The position numbers and the translations under genes were made by a program. The notes under the pieces were generated by a model. That model did no database searches, was not told the origin of the DNA, and worked only from the letters and a program-made list of their open reading frames with translations. A stretch of 64,000 nt of DNA from Sialis fuliginosa (Eukaryota; Arthropoda; Insecta; Megaloptera; Sialidae), in assembly GCA_961205875.1 (NCBI GenBank), contig OY540813.1:34505001-34569000 (forward strand). Reading direction: 5' to 3'. Positions within the stretch are counted from its first letter, which is position 1. Each line of letters begins with the position of its first letter. Positions 25,801 through 40,800 of the stretch are shown in pieces.

Positions 25801-28800
25801 TTCAGTTTTTTTGTCTAATTTCATTGCCATAGGTGGAGTCGACGCCCCAGATTTATTACTGTCAGCTTCATCATCTTCGTCCCACTGAAAAATAATAGGT
25901 TTTATTTATATACGATGATAATTGCCAGATTTCAATCAAAACGTGCGCAGTTATTTCACCGATTTTTCACAAAATTTAAGCCTCCACACACCCTCTCTTT
26001 CCTAAACTACTATTTTTTTAAGTTTTCAAACTGTATGTACGTATTAGGGTGTTTTTTTTAATTTTTGTTTTAGTTTTGAATCAAAAGTTAATTGTCCCAA
26101 AATTTCAGACTCATAGCTCAAACCTGTTTGATTAACATGGGAAAAATTACTTTTTTACTTATGCGTGAATATCTCGTTGAAAACATTTTTTTTTGAAAAT
26201 TTCTCAGGGGAATATTTTGTAGAAAATTAAGTGCTCAATTCATAAATCCAGTAAATTTTAAGAAATGTTTTTTTATAAATTATCATAAAAATTGGATTTT
26301 ACTTTTTATGATAATGTTTAAACGAACATATCTTTAAAAATACTCGATCTATGAATTGAGCACTTGGGATCTTTTTTGTAAGAAATTTAATTCTCTATGA
26401 TATGTTGCTGTAAGAAATTAAAATAAATAAATTTTTCAACGAAATATTTATGCATAAGTAAAAAAGTAATTTTTCCCATGTTAATCAAATGGGAAAAATA
26501 CTTGGTTTGCGCTGTCCATAGGTTTGATCTATGAATTTGAAATTTTGGGACAATTAACTTTTGATCCAAAGCTAAAACATAGGCCTGCGGAATCGAAAAA
26601 AAAGAACTGATTCAATGTTGTGCAAGTCGGAAGGCTGGATATAAAAACTATTATCATTCACCTTAAGATCAAAGTCATCAGTGTTGGTGTTAAAATTAGT
26701 TACGGGTGCGCCCCAATCCATTGAAGAAGCGTTTTCCATTGCAGAAGATACGGGAGCACTCCAATCAAATGACTCTGTTTGTTTTGTCGATGGCGTGTCC
26801 CAACTCAAAATACCAGAATCTATTTGCGAATCTTTCGTTATTAATTTTTTGGGGCTGGATAACATTCCTGCAACTGAAAACCAATTTATAATACACTGTT
26901 GTTATCTCGTGGAGGGTTTTAAATAAAATATCTACCTGAAGAATCCATTGACCCCTGTCTTGAATTAGACGGATCAGCAACTTTGGCAGGTAATTTACTG
27001 AGAACGTCTAAAGCGAGTGCGGGACACCCAGCTTTGAAATGTCCGTGAGCCGTTGTAAAATACAACTGCCGCTCTAGAGGCGTTATCGTGTCTTCCAATA
27101 ATAACTGCCGATCCGATATTTCCATAGTTTTACCGCTGTAACTAAATCCCGAAAGTACTACACGAGACGCCTTTTTCTTCTCCTGAAAAATGCAACAAAT
27201 AAATTAAAGTAATAACATTAATTGACCGAATTAAAGAAATGAGGACAAACCTGCGCAGACGACGCTATATGTTGCCTTATCAACAGAGGATGCGTACGTA
27301 GATAAACGTAAAAGTTAAATACATTCGGATCTGCGGAATTGGAGTCGTTAGTACGAGATGTCGTTTCATCTAACGATGATGAAGCCGGATGCATGGAACC
27401 AGCGCCACCGACCAACAGTGTCGCCAGGGCAGACTGATGTTCTTTCAGTGTCCATAAAGCCATAGATCGTAGAAATGGATCCGGATGGGCACGGCTTAAA
27501 TTAGCATTACTACCGTCGGCATCACATCTATAAAAATATACCTCTCAGGTCCGGTTTTTCAATATGAGTTCAAACTACAGATTACGTAAACTTCATCCTA
27601 GGTTTAAACTAGACATAATAAACAACTCAGTTTCTCAATATAAATTTAACATAATCTGTAGTTTAATGTAGTAAATAAACTTACGTAGAATGTATAATAT
27701 TATATTTACTAACACATTCAGTGCCTGTACAAGATTTTATTGAATAAAGATTATCAAGGCGTCCACTGGTTTTTGGAAATAAAATTCCCTGACCACAGAT
27801 TCAAAATTCCCTGACTCGGGGAGGCCCCGGAGCAAGAAAGTGTAAAAATAAAATTTGAAGACCTTTTTTTTGTCATAACTTGAAAATTTTACACTTGTTC
27901 TTACTTTCAATTCAATGACCTTTTTCTTTTTTTTTGTTCGTCAACTTAAATTTATACTTTTTTCCTTAACTTTCTAAAAAAAATTAATAAATTCCCTGAC
28001 TTTTCAAAATTTTAAATAAATTCCCTGACTTTCCAGAAAGTGGACACCCTGATTATAATTATTATTAATGCTTGCGCATTAAGAGTTGAATGTCCATCTT
28101 AGCTCTAACATGGCGTGCTTTTTGTTATGTGAAACTTAAAACTAATCTCAAATTATTGTTATTATGTGATAAAAATGAGTTAATTTTAGTAAAAGAGAAT
28201 AGGGTACATTACTAAAATTAATAAAAGAATATAGTGCTACTATAGACTGTAAAAGAAATCGGATGTCAATATTTGGTTACATATTGATGCTATATTTAAA
28301 TTTTGAAAACATTTAAATATGAAATTAGTTATAAAAAATTAAGGTACTTGTCTATTAGTCATGTTGAGAAACGAAGCCTCAGTATATTATTATATTTCAA
28401 GGTGATCATTTTATTAAACCGTACCCTAATATTTCTTCATATAATAATCTGCATAAACTCGGAGGACACGCATCCAAATCTCCTTCATATAATCGTGCAA
28501 TTAACATTGCTAATTGTAAGTCTTCAAGTTTGTTCAAACAGACTTCTATAGCATCTCGCAGTGCTCCGGCCAGGAGGAAGAAGGCTGCTGCGTGTTTAAA
28601 ACGTTGTTTACCTGTTGTAATAAAATCTACATTTTAGTATCATTTACACTAAATCGTATCTACATTATTTACAAGTTTTTAATGTGTGCTTTTAGTATAT
28701 AAAGCAGGGCTTCAAACCGTTATTTTTTTCCTTTCGGTTTTCGTTCTGGTTCAAGTAAAAAAATATATTTCGGTTCGGTTCCAGTTTTCATTCCGAAAAA

Positions 28801-31800
28801 AATAACGGTTTTTCCGGTTTTTTCGGTTCAGCTCCGAGTGATTAATTAAAAAATAATTATTCGTATTAAAAAAAATTTTTCTACCATAATTTAGAACATC
28901 TTATGTTACTTGCATGATAGTCCGAACGACAATTGAAGTGGGAAATAAGATCATGTTAACGTGCATATTTTAATATGTACTGAACCATAAAAACCGATAT
29001 TTTTATTTCGGTTCTGTTCCGGTAAAAAATAACGGTTTTTCCGGTTTTCGGTTCAGTTCCGGTTCGAAGCCCTAATATAAAGAATAGGTAGCCTTGCAGA
29101 AGGGGAAATCACATCATTTGGTCAGCCCAAGCTAATTGGTTAAATGTTACGGGTTAACCTGTGTATTTATTAACCTTAGTTTCTATATAAATGTATAAAT
29201 TCTCATTGTTAAGCACTTTAAAAATGTGGAAATATACAGGTAGATTACTTTAAAATAGAGGTGTTAAACATGCGGATCAATACTTGCAACTCATTATTTT
29301 ATTAAAATAATAATGTAGAATATAAAAAAATATAAAATAATAATAATAATAATAAGGGGAAAAGCCACTGTGACGAGTCAAAAAATTGTCAATGTTTAGG
29401 AATTTTTTTCACAGGTCTAACAAATTATTTTAGGGTCGCGTAAAAGACATTTTATTAAGTATATATTCAACTTCTTCCGTACCAATTTATATTGAGAAAT
29501 ATTAAAAATTTACTTAGTTATGAGCCTCGATGTAACGAAAAAAAAAAAAAAAATTTCCAAGGTTCCATCGAAATTTTGGGATGGGTTATCGGAAAAAAAT
29601 AAATAAATATTTTATCAATATTTATATGAATGTAGCTATGGTTGCACGTAGCCGTTTTTTGAAATTTTAATTTTTTTACAAAATCATTTTGAAATTTTTT
29701 TTTTATTTTTAACAGCTTTTTTTTTAAATTCAAGCGATCTTAAAAAATATTAAATATCAAAATTTCAAAATCGGCTATACACAGATTTAGCCACTGCAAT
29801 TATGAAAATTTAGAAATATTAATAAATTAGTTCTAATCCTTTGGACGTTAATTATTAAGAACTGAAACTCGGCCAAATTGGTATCTGTGTCAGTAATAAT
29901 AGTAAAAAAAATATAACGGCTATAACCAACGCGGGGGCAATTTACCCATTCTTATCCACCTATAGCCTTTGGTGGCCCATGTTAATATACAAGTTTGACA
30001 CCACTGCTTTCTATCTAAATTTGTGTTTAGGGGTAATGTAGTAAAGTAAAAGTACCGAGTAGGGCAAATGCATTTTTCAATGCTGCTCTGCGCCACCTTT
30101 CTTCAGTGAAGTTGTTTGAGAAAAACGTTGTCATCTTTTCATCTCGTTTGGATCTGAATAAGCCGGCTACTAGTGTTTTCTTTTTCATTGCTAGATAATA
30201 AATAGCACCGTCCAACGGATCTTGTTTTTGTTGATACGCCGCCTTTGCTAGACGCTCGACGCATGTTTTTAAAAGAGTATTGCTTCTTAACCACCATCCA
30301 ACACCTTCAAAACAAATTAATCAACAAACATATTAGTAGAGGGAATAGAGACAAAAATAGTGATGCATTCGGGAAGTTGGATTTTCTCTTTATATGTTCC
30401 AAGATTAGTTGAAAATCAAAAATTTGAGAAAATCATCCATGTGCGTCCCGAGAAAATTGCATAATTGTGCTTTTTTGATATATTTCGAGTGTATTTTTTT
30501 AACTTATTTAACAGATTTTGGCATATGTTCACAAGTACATAAAAAAATCTACAATTAAAAAAAATATAATTTACCCTATGACGTTTTTTCATTAAATGGC
30601 GAGCTTTGCCATTTTTTCAAAACTGGCCGATTGTGGGTGTAAAAATCAAATTTTATTTTTGAAAACATAAAAATACATATTAATACATAAAAATACATAT
30701 TTCCTCATTTTTTTCGTAAAAATCCTTTCATTTTTACGTTCATTATTGCATTATTAGTGATGAAAAAAGTTTTTCGACAATTTTTTTTTTGAGGTTAGGA
30801 TGCGTTTGAAAAATAACGCTACCTATGCAGTTCTATAGTCTATTAACGTATAAGTATTTTATTATTTTTGTATTTTCCTACGACCTATAGATACTACGAC
30901 CTAGAGATATTTCAAAAACAGTGTAGCGATACACTCAAAATGTATTAAAAATGCACAATTATACAATTTTCCCAAATTTTTGATTTTCAACTAATCTTGG
31001 AACTTATAAAGAGAAAATCCAAAAAAATCCAACTTCCTGAATGCATCACTTAAAAATGCTAATTTCCCTCTACTATATGTATAAAATTCCTAAATATGTA
31101 CCTAGTTCTTTCAATGTAGACCATTTAGGTTGTCCTTTGGCGTAACTAGGAATCAATTGTAACAGTTCACTTTGACTCTCCGAATGGAACGCCCAAGCAA
31201 GGTTATTTGTGCCGACACCTTGTCGTTGAAAATGAGCTCTCTGCGCCAGAGGCAAACATCGTAAAAGATATCCGTAATGTTTCATTGCTAGTAAAAATCG
31301 TAGTCCGCATTCGTCGAGTGATTCTGAAAAACATTATTTATATGTAATTACCGAAGTAGACAAACAAACCTGTATTCAAACAAAACCTGTGTTCATTTCG
31401 TCGATCTGTGCAACGCCTTGCAGATTTTCTTTAGCGATCGCAGTTTTAGCTGCAGCAATCGCAAACCTTTCGGCTAAATCTGTATTGCACGTCGCCACGG
31501 TATCGGCCAGAGCCAGTAAATGCATTTGATCCAAACTAGATAAGCCAGGAAGGTGCGTGTGCGTCAGCAAACGAGACAGCATCCGACCTTGCCTCGGACC
31601 AAAATGAGCAAGCGACTGTCTTTCAGGTAGCGAACCTCGGCGGTCTGTTCTTCGGTTCGAATCCATATCATCGGATTCAAGTAAAGCGTCCAGATTGTCT
31701 TCTGCAGGAACTCCATCGAACAGCTCATCGTATCCTGGTGTGTCGTCAGTTTGAGCACCTCCTGTAAATTTATTTATAATACAGCCGATCAAGAGTACAG

Positions 31801-34800
31801 TAGAACTTCTATAAGTTCTAAGCCAAGTTTGTCCAACCCGCGGTTTGCGAGTATCTTTGGTGCGGCCCTCATCGGATAATTAAAAAAAAATCTTATAATA
31901 ATAAAATAATGAATATAACATAACACAATGCTAAAAGGTTCTACGATTTAAGAAATAAAATATAATGTTTTTAGAATCAAAAAGAAAAAATTTGAGGTAC
32001 CTAATTTGAAAGATCCTAATTGATTAGCTTTCAAAACTTAAAAAATAAACAAAAATAAAACAGAAATAAAAAAAAAACCCAGAAACACTGAAATGTATAC
32101 CTAATAATTAAAAACAGTTTTTGAAGTAGGTTTTCTTTTTTCTTTATTAAAAATTTTTTTATTGGCTTGGCACCGATTTCAAAAATTGTTAAATTTAATT
32201 ATTACGTATATTTCTCAGTGTTTTTGGTTTTTTTTTAGTTGATTTTATTTTTTTCTTAAAATTAAGTTTTTTATTTTTCCCTTTTGAGTGGCGTATCTTC
32301 AAAGTCCATGGTCAGATTTCAGTAGGGTAGTAAGAAAAAGTTTCGGAGGGGAGGAGATAAATACATTGAGCAAAATTTTTTTAAGGTATTTTGAACTGAT
32401 GTTTTCTCAAAACACGTTTTTTTAGAACACTGAATATTTCAGGGGGGGGGGTTCATATGCGGCTTTTGGTAGATTGAGTTTATGCTATGCGGTCCAAAAG
32501 GTTTAAAAGGTTGGACACCTATGTTCTAAGCTACGGGAGCAAAAATTCTCGGAATTAGAACTTACAGGGTACCCCTTCTATCACAATATTGATCTAATGA
32601 AATGAGATGGGAATAGCTTTCTCTCTCTCTCACACACTTTACTCAGAGCGACTTAGAGCGATCTAATATAACTCCCTGGTGGTAAAATTGAAAAGTTCTT
32701 TGACAGTTCATCATTTGTAATATTCAGAAAAAGGTATAGTGACCATATTTGAATTTTATTTGAATACTAATGTAAGTATTTGATTACATATTGTTTTTTT
32801 TTTCGTCTGTTTAATAACGTTGTACGTATATTTCCATTTATATAATTGTGAAACCACTTTAATAATTATTTTCTCACCGTTTACGCATGCATAAGGAGTG
32901 AGGGAAACAACTCCTCCGATGGAGGGGAATTCGAACTTATTGGAGTCCAACTATACGCTTTTAATTAAATTAACTTACCAGTGTTTTCTCTGTCCGCTGC
33001 CAACAACGTCCACAGCGGTAATGGAGGTATTGATGGAATTTCTGTATAATCTAAAGATATCAGTTCATCCGGCATTTGCGACGTGGCTGCCGTGGATCCC
33101 CTTGGTTCAGGGCTTCCGGCAACACCGCACCCGACAGAAAGTGTTCGTGAACGTGTCCAGCCTCTCGAACTTTCTTCGTCATCGTTTCCGCCAAAACGAA
33201 GAGAAGTTCCTCCGATACAACGAACCAAATGTGCCAAAATCGCTTTTACCCAACGGATTTTACCAGAATTTAACAATTCCATTAGCTGTAATTTTATATA
33301 AACATTTGTAAATATCATTACATACTTTTTAAGTGTGCAATTCTTACTTGTTTAGGATGATATTGAGGTAACACCGGACAAGCGATTCTCGATGCTTCAA
33401 ATAGTCCATAATCTGGCATATAATCGACAGCAGTCGCCGTGGACGTTACTGTTCCCGAATTTCCAGATTTCTTTTTACGGCTATCGGTCGACAATATTTG
33501 TAAATTAACAGTATTTACACGGGGTAAACTTGTGCCTGACAAACAAAAATTAGTTTAGTTGATTAAGGTTATTGACCTTTGAATAAAAAAATAAAAAGTA
33601 AATTTCGTATTTCCACAATTTGCTTGAAAATATTAATTAATTGAATTTTTTTTAAATAACAGTATATTAGAATATATTCTCTACGCAGTTATGTTTTTAA
33701 TTTTTTTATTAGTTTTTTAAATTGAATTAAAAAAAATTAAAAAAAAATTTTGTATTTCCACAATTTTGTTTGTTAATATAATTAATTGTTTTTAAGTTAT
33801 TATTGATGTTTACACAGACTGGTGAATACACTGATCTGGTATTATTTAACTGGATAGTGGATACCTATGGAATTACTATTAAACCGGATGGCTAAATTTC
33901 ATACTTTTTCTAACAGTATCGTTTCCATTTGCGCATGCGCGAGACGCAACACTGAACTCAATTTTGATATAATATAGAGGTATGTGACGTGCTTCTATAG
34001 TTTCTTTATTCAATTGTTAATCAGATTTGACAGTTAGTATGCATCTATGGTTGTTTTTTTGTTATTATTTGATAATTAAAATAAATTACAGGTATTCACG
34101 TGTTAAATAAGTGTATTGTAGTTGATATACAATCGAACTTGTATGTATTTAATTATATATTTAACAAATCAATTTGATAAATTTGAATTTCGAACATCCG
34201 TTGACGCATGCGCATAATCAGTTTCGGTTGTTAGGAAATATTCAATTTCAGCCATCATGTCTGACTTATCATCAGTCCAGCCATGTCAATGGGTTAATAT
34301 ATAATATCAACTTTTGTTTTTATGTTTGTACAAATCATAAGAAATAACTATATTATAAAATACTAGTCTGAGTTTTATTTAACCCGACTGCTACGTATTC
34401 ACGTCATTCCTTCGACTGTGTATCCCGACACAGTCACATCCATTTTTAGGTTTCCGTAGAAAACTAGGAAACCTTATAGTTTCGTCATGTCCGTCCGTCC
34501 TGAAAATTTTTTAGCCAATTAAGATGAAATTTGGTATACGGACGAAGACTGATAACCTAATAACAGAAATGATAAGATTTTTGACAAAAAACAAATTTTT
34601 TGGACCCCCTTTCCATAAACTGAATGATATATTTAAAAAAAAATCACTTAATTTATTAAGTAGAGTGTCTTTAGATAGGTCTCCTAAAATGCAATAAAAA
34701 ATGTCATAAGACCTTTTGATTTTAACTCTTCAGTCACGATATATTTGCGTTCAAAGTCGTTATCAGAGCACCCCCGCCCTCTATTTTCTAAACTATCAAA

Positions 34801-37800
34801 ATAAAAAATCTGAAAAATTTCGAGAATATAGCTTTTAATTAGTACTTTCACTGAAAATTATAGCGAACACTGTCAAAATTATTTTTTACTCCCTCTCATA
34901 AACTGAAAATTGTACTAAATTTTTTTTTCACTTACCCCATTGAGTGGGATATCTTTAGATAGGTCTCCTAAAATGTAACAAAAAATTTGATATGACCTTT
35001 TGATTTTAACCCTTTAGTCACGATATATTTGCTTTTCAAAGTGGTTATCAGAGCGCTCCCCCCCTTCTACTTTCTAAACTATCGATGCAAAAAATCTATA
35101 AAAAAATCCAGAATGTAACTTTTAGTTAGTACTTTCAATGAAAATTATAACAAACACTGTAGGTAGAATAGTTGGTAAAAAAAATTGAAATAACTCTTGT
35201 TTATAAATCGTAATGACTATGGAAACCTATCAAGTGCGTGCCCAACACGCACTTGGCCGTTTTATTTTCTTTTTTTTTTGAATGTAGAATATTTTGACTA
35301 TTATCAAATACCTAATCTGCGCTGTGTACTTTCTTGTACTATATTTCTTAGATCAACATCTCTCAACTGGCGCGTATCTTGTATTTCAACTTCTCCCGTT
35401 CCGACTGCGGGGCCGTCGTGCTGCCAGTTTTTCCGAGGTTTCCACTGGGTGTACACGTGCATTTCAGAATCCATTCCGACAACTAAGATACCGTCTCGAA
35501 CCCACGAGATTTGCATTGGTAAAGGTGGTAGACCATCGGCCGTTTCAAGTAAAATCTTACGCAGTTTCATCCATCTTATTTCATCAACAAAATGAGGTTG
35601 GGCCAGAGAGGAAGCTTTTCTGAGAATAGGTCGATTTGTCGATTGTGATTCTTTCATTGCCTGTAATCAACAAAAAGTTTGATAGTTACAAAAATACTCT
35701 GTTTAAATGTTTAAGGAGAAATGGGAGCACTAGGAACCTCTTTTTGAACAATTATTTTTCAGAGACCCCTCCCTGCAGGGGTTATTTTAAGAAAATTTTA
35801 CAACCTTATTTTTTTGCTCCATACTTACAATTTTTGCTTTTCAACTGCAATGACCTTTGTTTTTTGCATTACATTTCTTACATTTTTTGCTTTTACAACT
35901 GCAATGGCCTTTTTCCACATATTTTATTATTTTATTTATTTATTATACATTTTTTCAATTTTTTGCACTACACAAATTAGCTTTTACAACTGCAGAAATA
36001 AGCTACAACTACACACTAAAATAACTCCTGCCTCCCTGACAGAAAAATAAAGAAGGTCGTTAGATACTAATTAATCATTGGTAAATAGAAATGTAAAAGT
36101 ACTTTAATTTATGCCAAATATGTTTCACGGACCCCTGCAAAAGTTCCGCGGACTCTAGTTTAAGAACCACTGATCTAGGGGATATAAAGAAATTTCTGTT
36201 GTATTTCTGCAGAGTGACAACTTCTACCCATTAAATTTTAGCAATAATAAAACGTTTATTTAATGTATAACACCATATCAAAACACTTTATAATTAATAT
36301 TTCTTCATGATAAAGTAGTTAAAAAAATATTTTCTAATATTTAACACTTAATATTTAAAAAATAAATATTTAAAATTTGTAAACTATGTGGCAAGAGCGC
36401 CTAACGTTAGGGTACAAGTTTTTATTCCATTCGGTTGGCTATAAGTATAGTTGACGTTTCGAAACGTCAGAATTAGGTATATTAAAGAGGTTAGAATGAT
36501 ATGACCGTTACGTTACGTTTTGGAGGCAATAAAAAATACACAAGGGATTAATTAAATGTATACTAGATCATTTCCAAAGTATTAAGTTTTGTGAAAAAAA
36601 ATTATAATTTGTAAAATTTGTCATTTTGGACTTAGAACACTTTCACGTTAACCCGACGATATCCTATTTACTCTTGGTGAAAATTGTCAGTCGATGGTAA
36701 TATTTTTACAGTGTATAAGGGAAATTTTTGAAAATTAATTCTTCAAAAACGGTGTGTTACAGTAAACATTTGATATAGTTATCTTTCACTCCTCAAAATT
36801 TCAGATTTATGGTAATATTTACTTAAAACTATCTACCTTTATATTGGCTTGTGCGAGATCACTTGAAACAGGCGTAAACAACATAATTTTACTTCCAACC
36901 GCGACTGTTAATATATGACTGCCGTCTTCTTTTGAAACCCAATCGAGCTGAACTAAATGCTTTTGCGTTAACGGACACGTGTTTCCGTTTTCTGTTATTG
37001 ATTTGCGTAACGACTGCAACGTACTAAAACTAGGGACTGCTAACAACGTAGATTTTTGTTCAGGTAACTGTAAAACAAATATTTAATATTAATAAATATA
37101 AACTTAAATAAAATAAGCCAACTTAACCTGTAACGTATTTGATCTTGACTCATCGTGACTCAACGATTGCTGCAACACTTGAGTAATACGCTGTTTCTTC
37201 TGCAAGTACTTTGAATCATACAAATAATTCAGGTCTAAATGAGGATCAATCTGTATTCTCGGTAAGTGAATGTTTTTTAAGTGAATCGTGTCCTCGAGAA
37301 CCCACTCTGAGCCGCCAGTGCTCTCGCATTCGTAAATAGCAACGCACAGATTGACGTATCGTGATTCCGGATCTGCCTTACCAGGTCGTGTAAAACTTCT
37401 TCCATATTTGTATGCACATGCAACTCTTCCGGAATACGCAGCGCAAACATTCAACGGTTGTCCTCCAATGTCGATGGTCGACTCGTGCTCTCTGAAATTA
37501 ATTTTAATCCAATTTGGTTGTAATTCCTATTAACAGAGTAATCCGCTCGAAAATAAAAACTCCTAAAAACCTGTTTAATCCATACTAATATTATAAATGC
37601 GAAAGTGTGTTTGTCTGTCTCTTTGTTACCTTTTCATGGCTAAACCGCTGATCCGATCTTGATGAAATTTGACAGGGAGATAGATTGCACCCTGAGAAAG
37701 GACATAAGCTACTTCGAATCTCGAAAAAAACAACCCCTAAGGGATTATAAGGAGTGGGGGCTAGTGTAATCTAAAGGTAAAGACATTGTAGAAAATTTGT

Positions 37801-40800
37801 TCATACTCCACAAGTTTATCCTGACCCCAAAATATTAAATTTAGAAAAAGGTACTTTTCAAACACTCTCAATCAGCGCTATCTTGCATGACGTCATAACC
37901 CAGTGTTGACAAGTGTCAATGATAAACACGGAAAACGCACAAAAATAATAAGTAAATTATAAATATTGTTTGGTACCTTGTTGTAATAATTCAATTCACA
38001 AAACTCCTGGAAAAAGATTTATAACTGTGCCAGAAAGAAACTAAGGAAAAAGTTAAAAGTATGGTTATTCTATATAGTTGCAATATGTACAATAGTCGAT
38101 AAATTAAGTCTTTCTAAGGGCAACAATCCTAAATTTGAAGATTTCGGCTCATTTTTATTATTTTTCTAATTTTTATAACTCGCGCGTTGAAACTTTGTAT
38201 ACAAACAACATTGACAGCTGAATAGAACATGGCTAATGACGTCACAAACGCTTCAACCAATCACGTCACGTTTTAAATACAAGCTGATTTTTACGACTTT
38301 TAATAATGAATAATTTATAATTAAGTATTAAAAAAGCAATTTGTTCAATGCTTTTCTTATTTTTGTAGTCTAATATCCGAAATTTCCAGATTACTCTATT
38401 GAATAAACAATTTATACCTTCGGACCATCTCCCATTGTTTCCATCGATAATCATCTCCGCATTTCCAAAACCTAACAGTGCTGTCTGAGCAGGCTGTGAC
38501 AAGGGTGTAAGGTGCAAGGCACGCTGGATAAATAGAAGCCGAGCTGAGGTGTCCGGCAGCCGGCGCTGCGTGAACGACTTCAACACCGTCCGGTAGCGGG
38601 AGCGCTTGTTCACACACTTTCTTAGTAGAGATAGTTACGTGAGGTGTGCATATCGTAGCGTTTGCTCCAATTTCATGCACGTCAGTACCTGACAAAATAT
38701 AAATGTTCATACGTTATTACATTTTCAGGGATGTAAGTATTTTTTTTTTTTCAAAAAAGAGGAAAAGAGGAATTTTTTTCTTGAAAAAAAGAGACCAAAA
38801 AGAGGAATTTTCTAGCTCTTGAATAGGTTATCTATGGATATATTTTTTAACGTTTAATCTAGAAATATATTTTTTTACGTTTTTGCGATATTATTTTTTA
38901 CTATTAAAGACAAAAACATTCTAGAAAATATTAAGGACCTAAAATAATATTAATTAATAATATTAATAATATTATCAAAATTTCACTCCTTTTTTACTTT
39001 TCTCTCTTCGCCTCTCTTAAATCGAACAATTTTATTTTTTAAATAAAATTATAAGTTATATACCTATAAGCTAAAATTAAATAAAATAAGCTAAATAAAA
39101 GAAAATTATTAGCTAATTATAAGCTAACAAATAACAAACTCAACCCATTTTTTATTTTTATTTTTCTTTGGATCAAACTTAGCTCTCTTCTTCTTTAAGC
39201 TTTCTTTTTTCCACTTTTTTTCTAAAAAAGTATTTTTTATCTTCTAATATTAGAAATTATTTATTACGATTTAGCAAATTGTTTTCCCACGGTTGCAAAT
39301 ACATATTTTTAATAACATCTTTAATATATATAAAGCTCAACGTCTCTCTGTCTGTCTGTCTGTCCGTTAGTTACCTTATCACTCGAGAACCACTTATCCG
39401 ATTTACTTTTTGTATTTTTTAATTCATAGGTACGTTCTCTGGCCAGGTTATAGGCTATATTTTTTTACGTTAGGTAACATAACAACAAAGCAGTGACAAT
39501 AATAGTAAATCAAGTCGGAAAAATTTTTGCCCTCGGCGCGCTGTTTTGTAATACGCTGCCTAAACCGTTCAATATAGAACAAAATAATGTAATAAAGAAT
39601 TGTGTAGAATCAAAAGTTCTTCAATTAAGTCCGCGACACCATATGTCTAACTTTTATATTTTAGCCACAATGACTGCTTTTATGTTACAAAGAAAACATA
39701 AAATATTTGGGTTCTGTTTACATGGACTTATTACCTGCAAAACATTAATCCATATCGAAATAAATGATTTCATCGTCATAAGCACTTAATGTAGATATAA
39801 TTTGCCCTTTACAGCATCCAATTTGGTCGTATAGTTTATAAAATATCGATATATACGTTATACAGGACATATTATTCGCGCGTTGTGACCGTGCGCGGGG
39901 TGCAGCGAGGGAATGTGCCAACACGCTGGGCAGAGCCGAACAGGCCGGTATTCTTTTGATTGTCAATTGTTTATTTTGTTTTCAATAATTAACTTTTAAA
40001 TTTAAATAGAACAAAAATTATTTTTACTTTTTGTTAGGTAGGTAATTTAAGTGTTATTTGGTTTTTATTACATTAGTAACTAATCGTGTTTGTAATTAAT
40101 TCAACTATATATTTTTTAAATCCTAAACAATAATTCCGTAGTTCACGCGAGCGAAGCCGCGTGGGCCCAGCTAGTAATAAATAAGAGAAAGAAAATATTA
40201 CAATGGTTTACATTGTCTTATGAACACATTTACAGACTTTTTTCTCTTTCTACCAACAATATATTTATTAATATCTTTGTCGGCTATGCATATAACATAC
40301 AAAAGACAGCTCCTCTGGAGACTGTTGAGGTACGGGGTGAAAGGATACTTTGAAATCAGTCAAAAAAGAGGAAAAAGAGAAGATTTTTTGAAAAAAGGGT
40401 ACTTTAGGGCCGACTTCCTAAAAAAAAAGAGTAAAAAAAAGGAACGCTAACATCCCTGCATTTTCTATGAATGTTTATTTGCAGCACAACTTACCGCTCT
40501 CTTTATCCACATCATCATCGTCTTGAACAAGTTCACTGTCTGGTACGTACAGCATGCTTGCGGTGAGTCCATCGGGAAGGTCAGGCTGCGAGGCAATCAC
40601 TAAACGCCACATGTGCACAGTCGTGCCCGTACTTGTACGTTCTAATACGACAATGTAAAATGGCTCTTCGAATTCGGCAACCCGTTGCAGATCTACCATC
40701 GCACCTCCGTGCTGTTGAGCTTCTGTAAGTCCTACCAAGTCGTCCGGTATTTTAGTTACCGTATCCACACGTTCGCCTGTAACATTTACATTATAATGCA

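Noticed and set aside
32898..33311. Plus-strand frame of 137 codons
   Set aside because: Antisense shadow of exon 21, which has clear family identity on the minus strand.
35197..35623. Plus-strand frames of 132 and 109 codons
   Set aside because: They are antisense shadows of Rbcn-3A exon 19.
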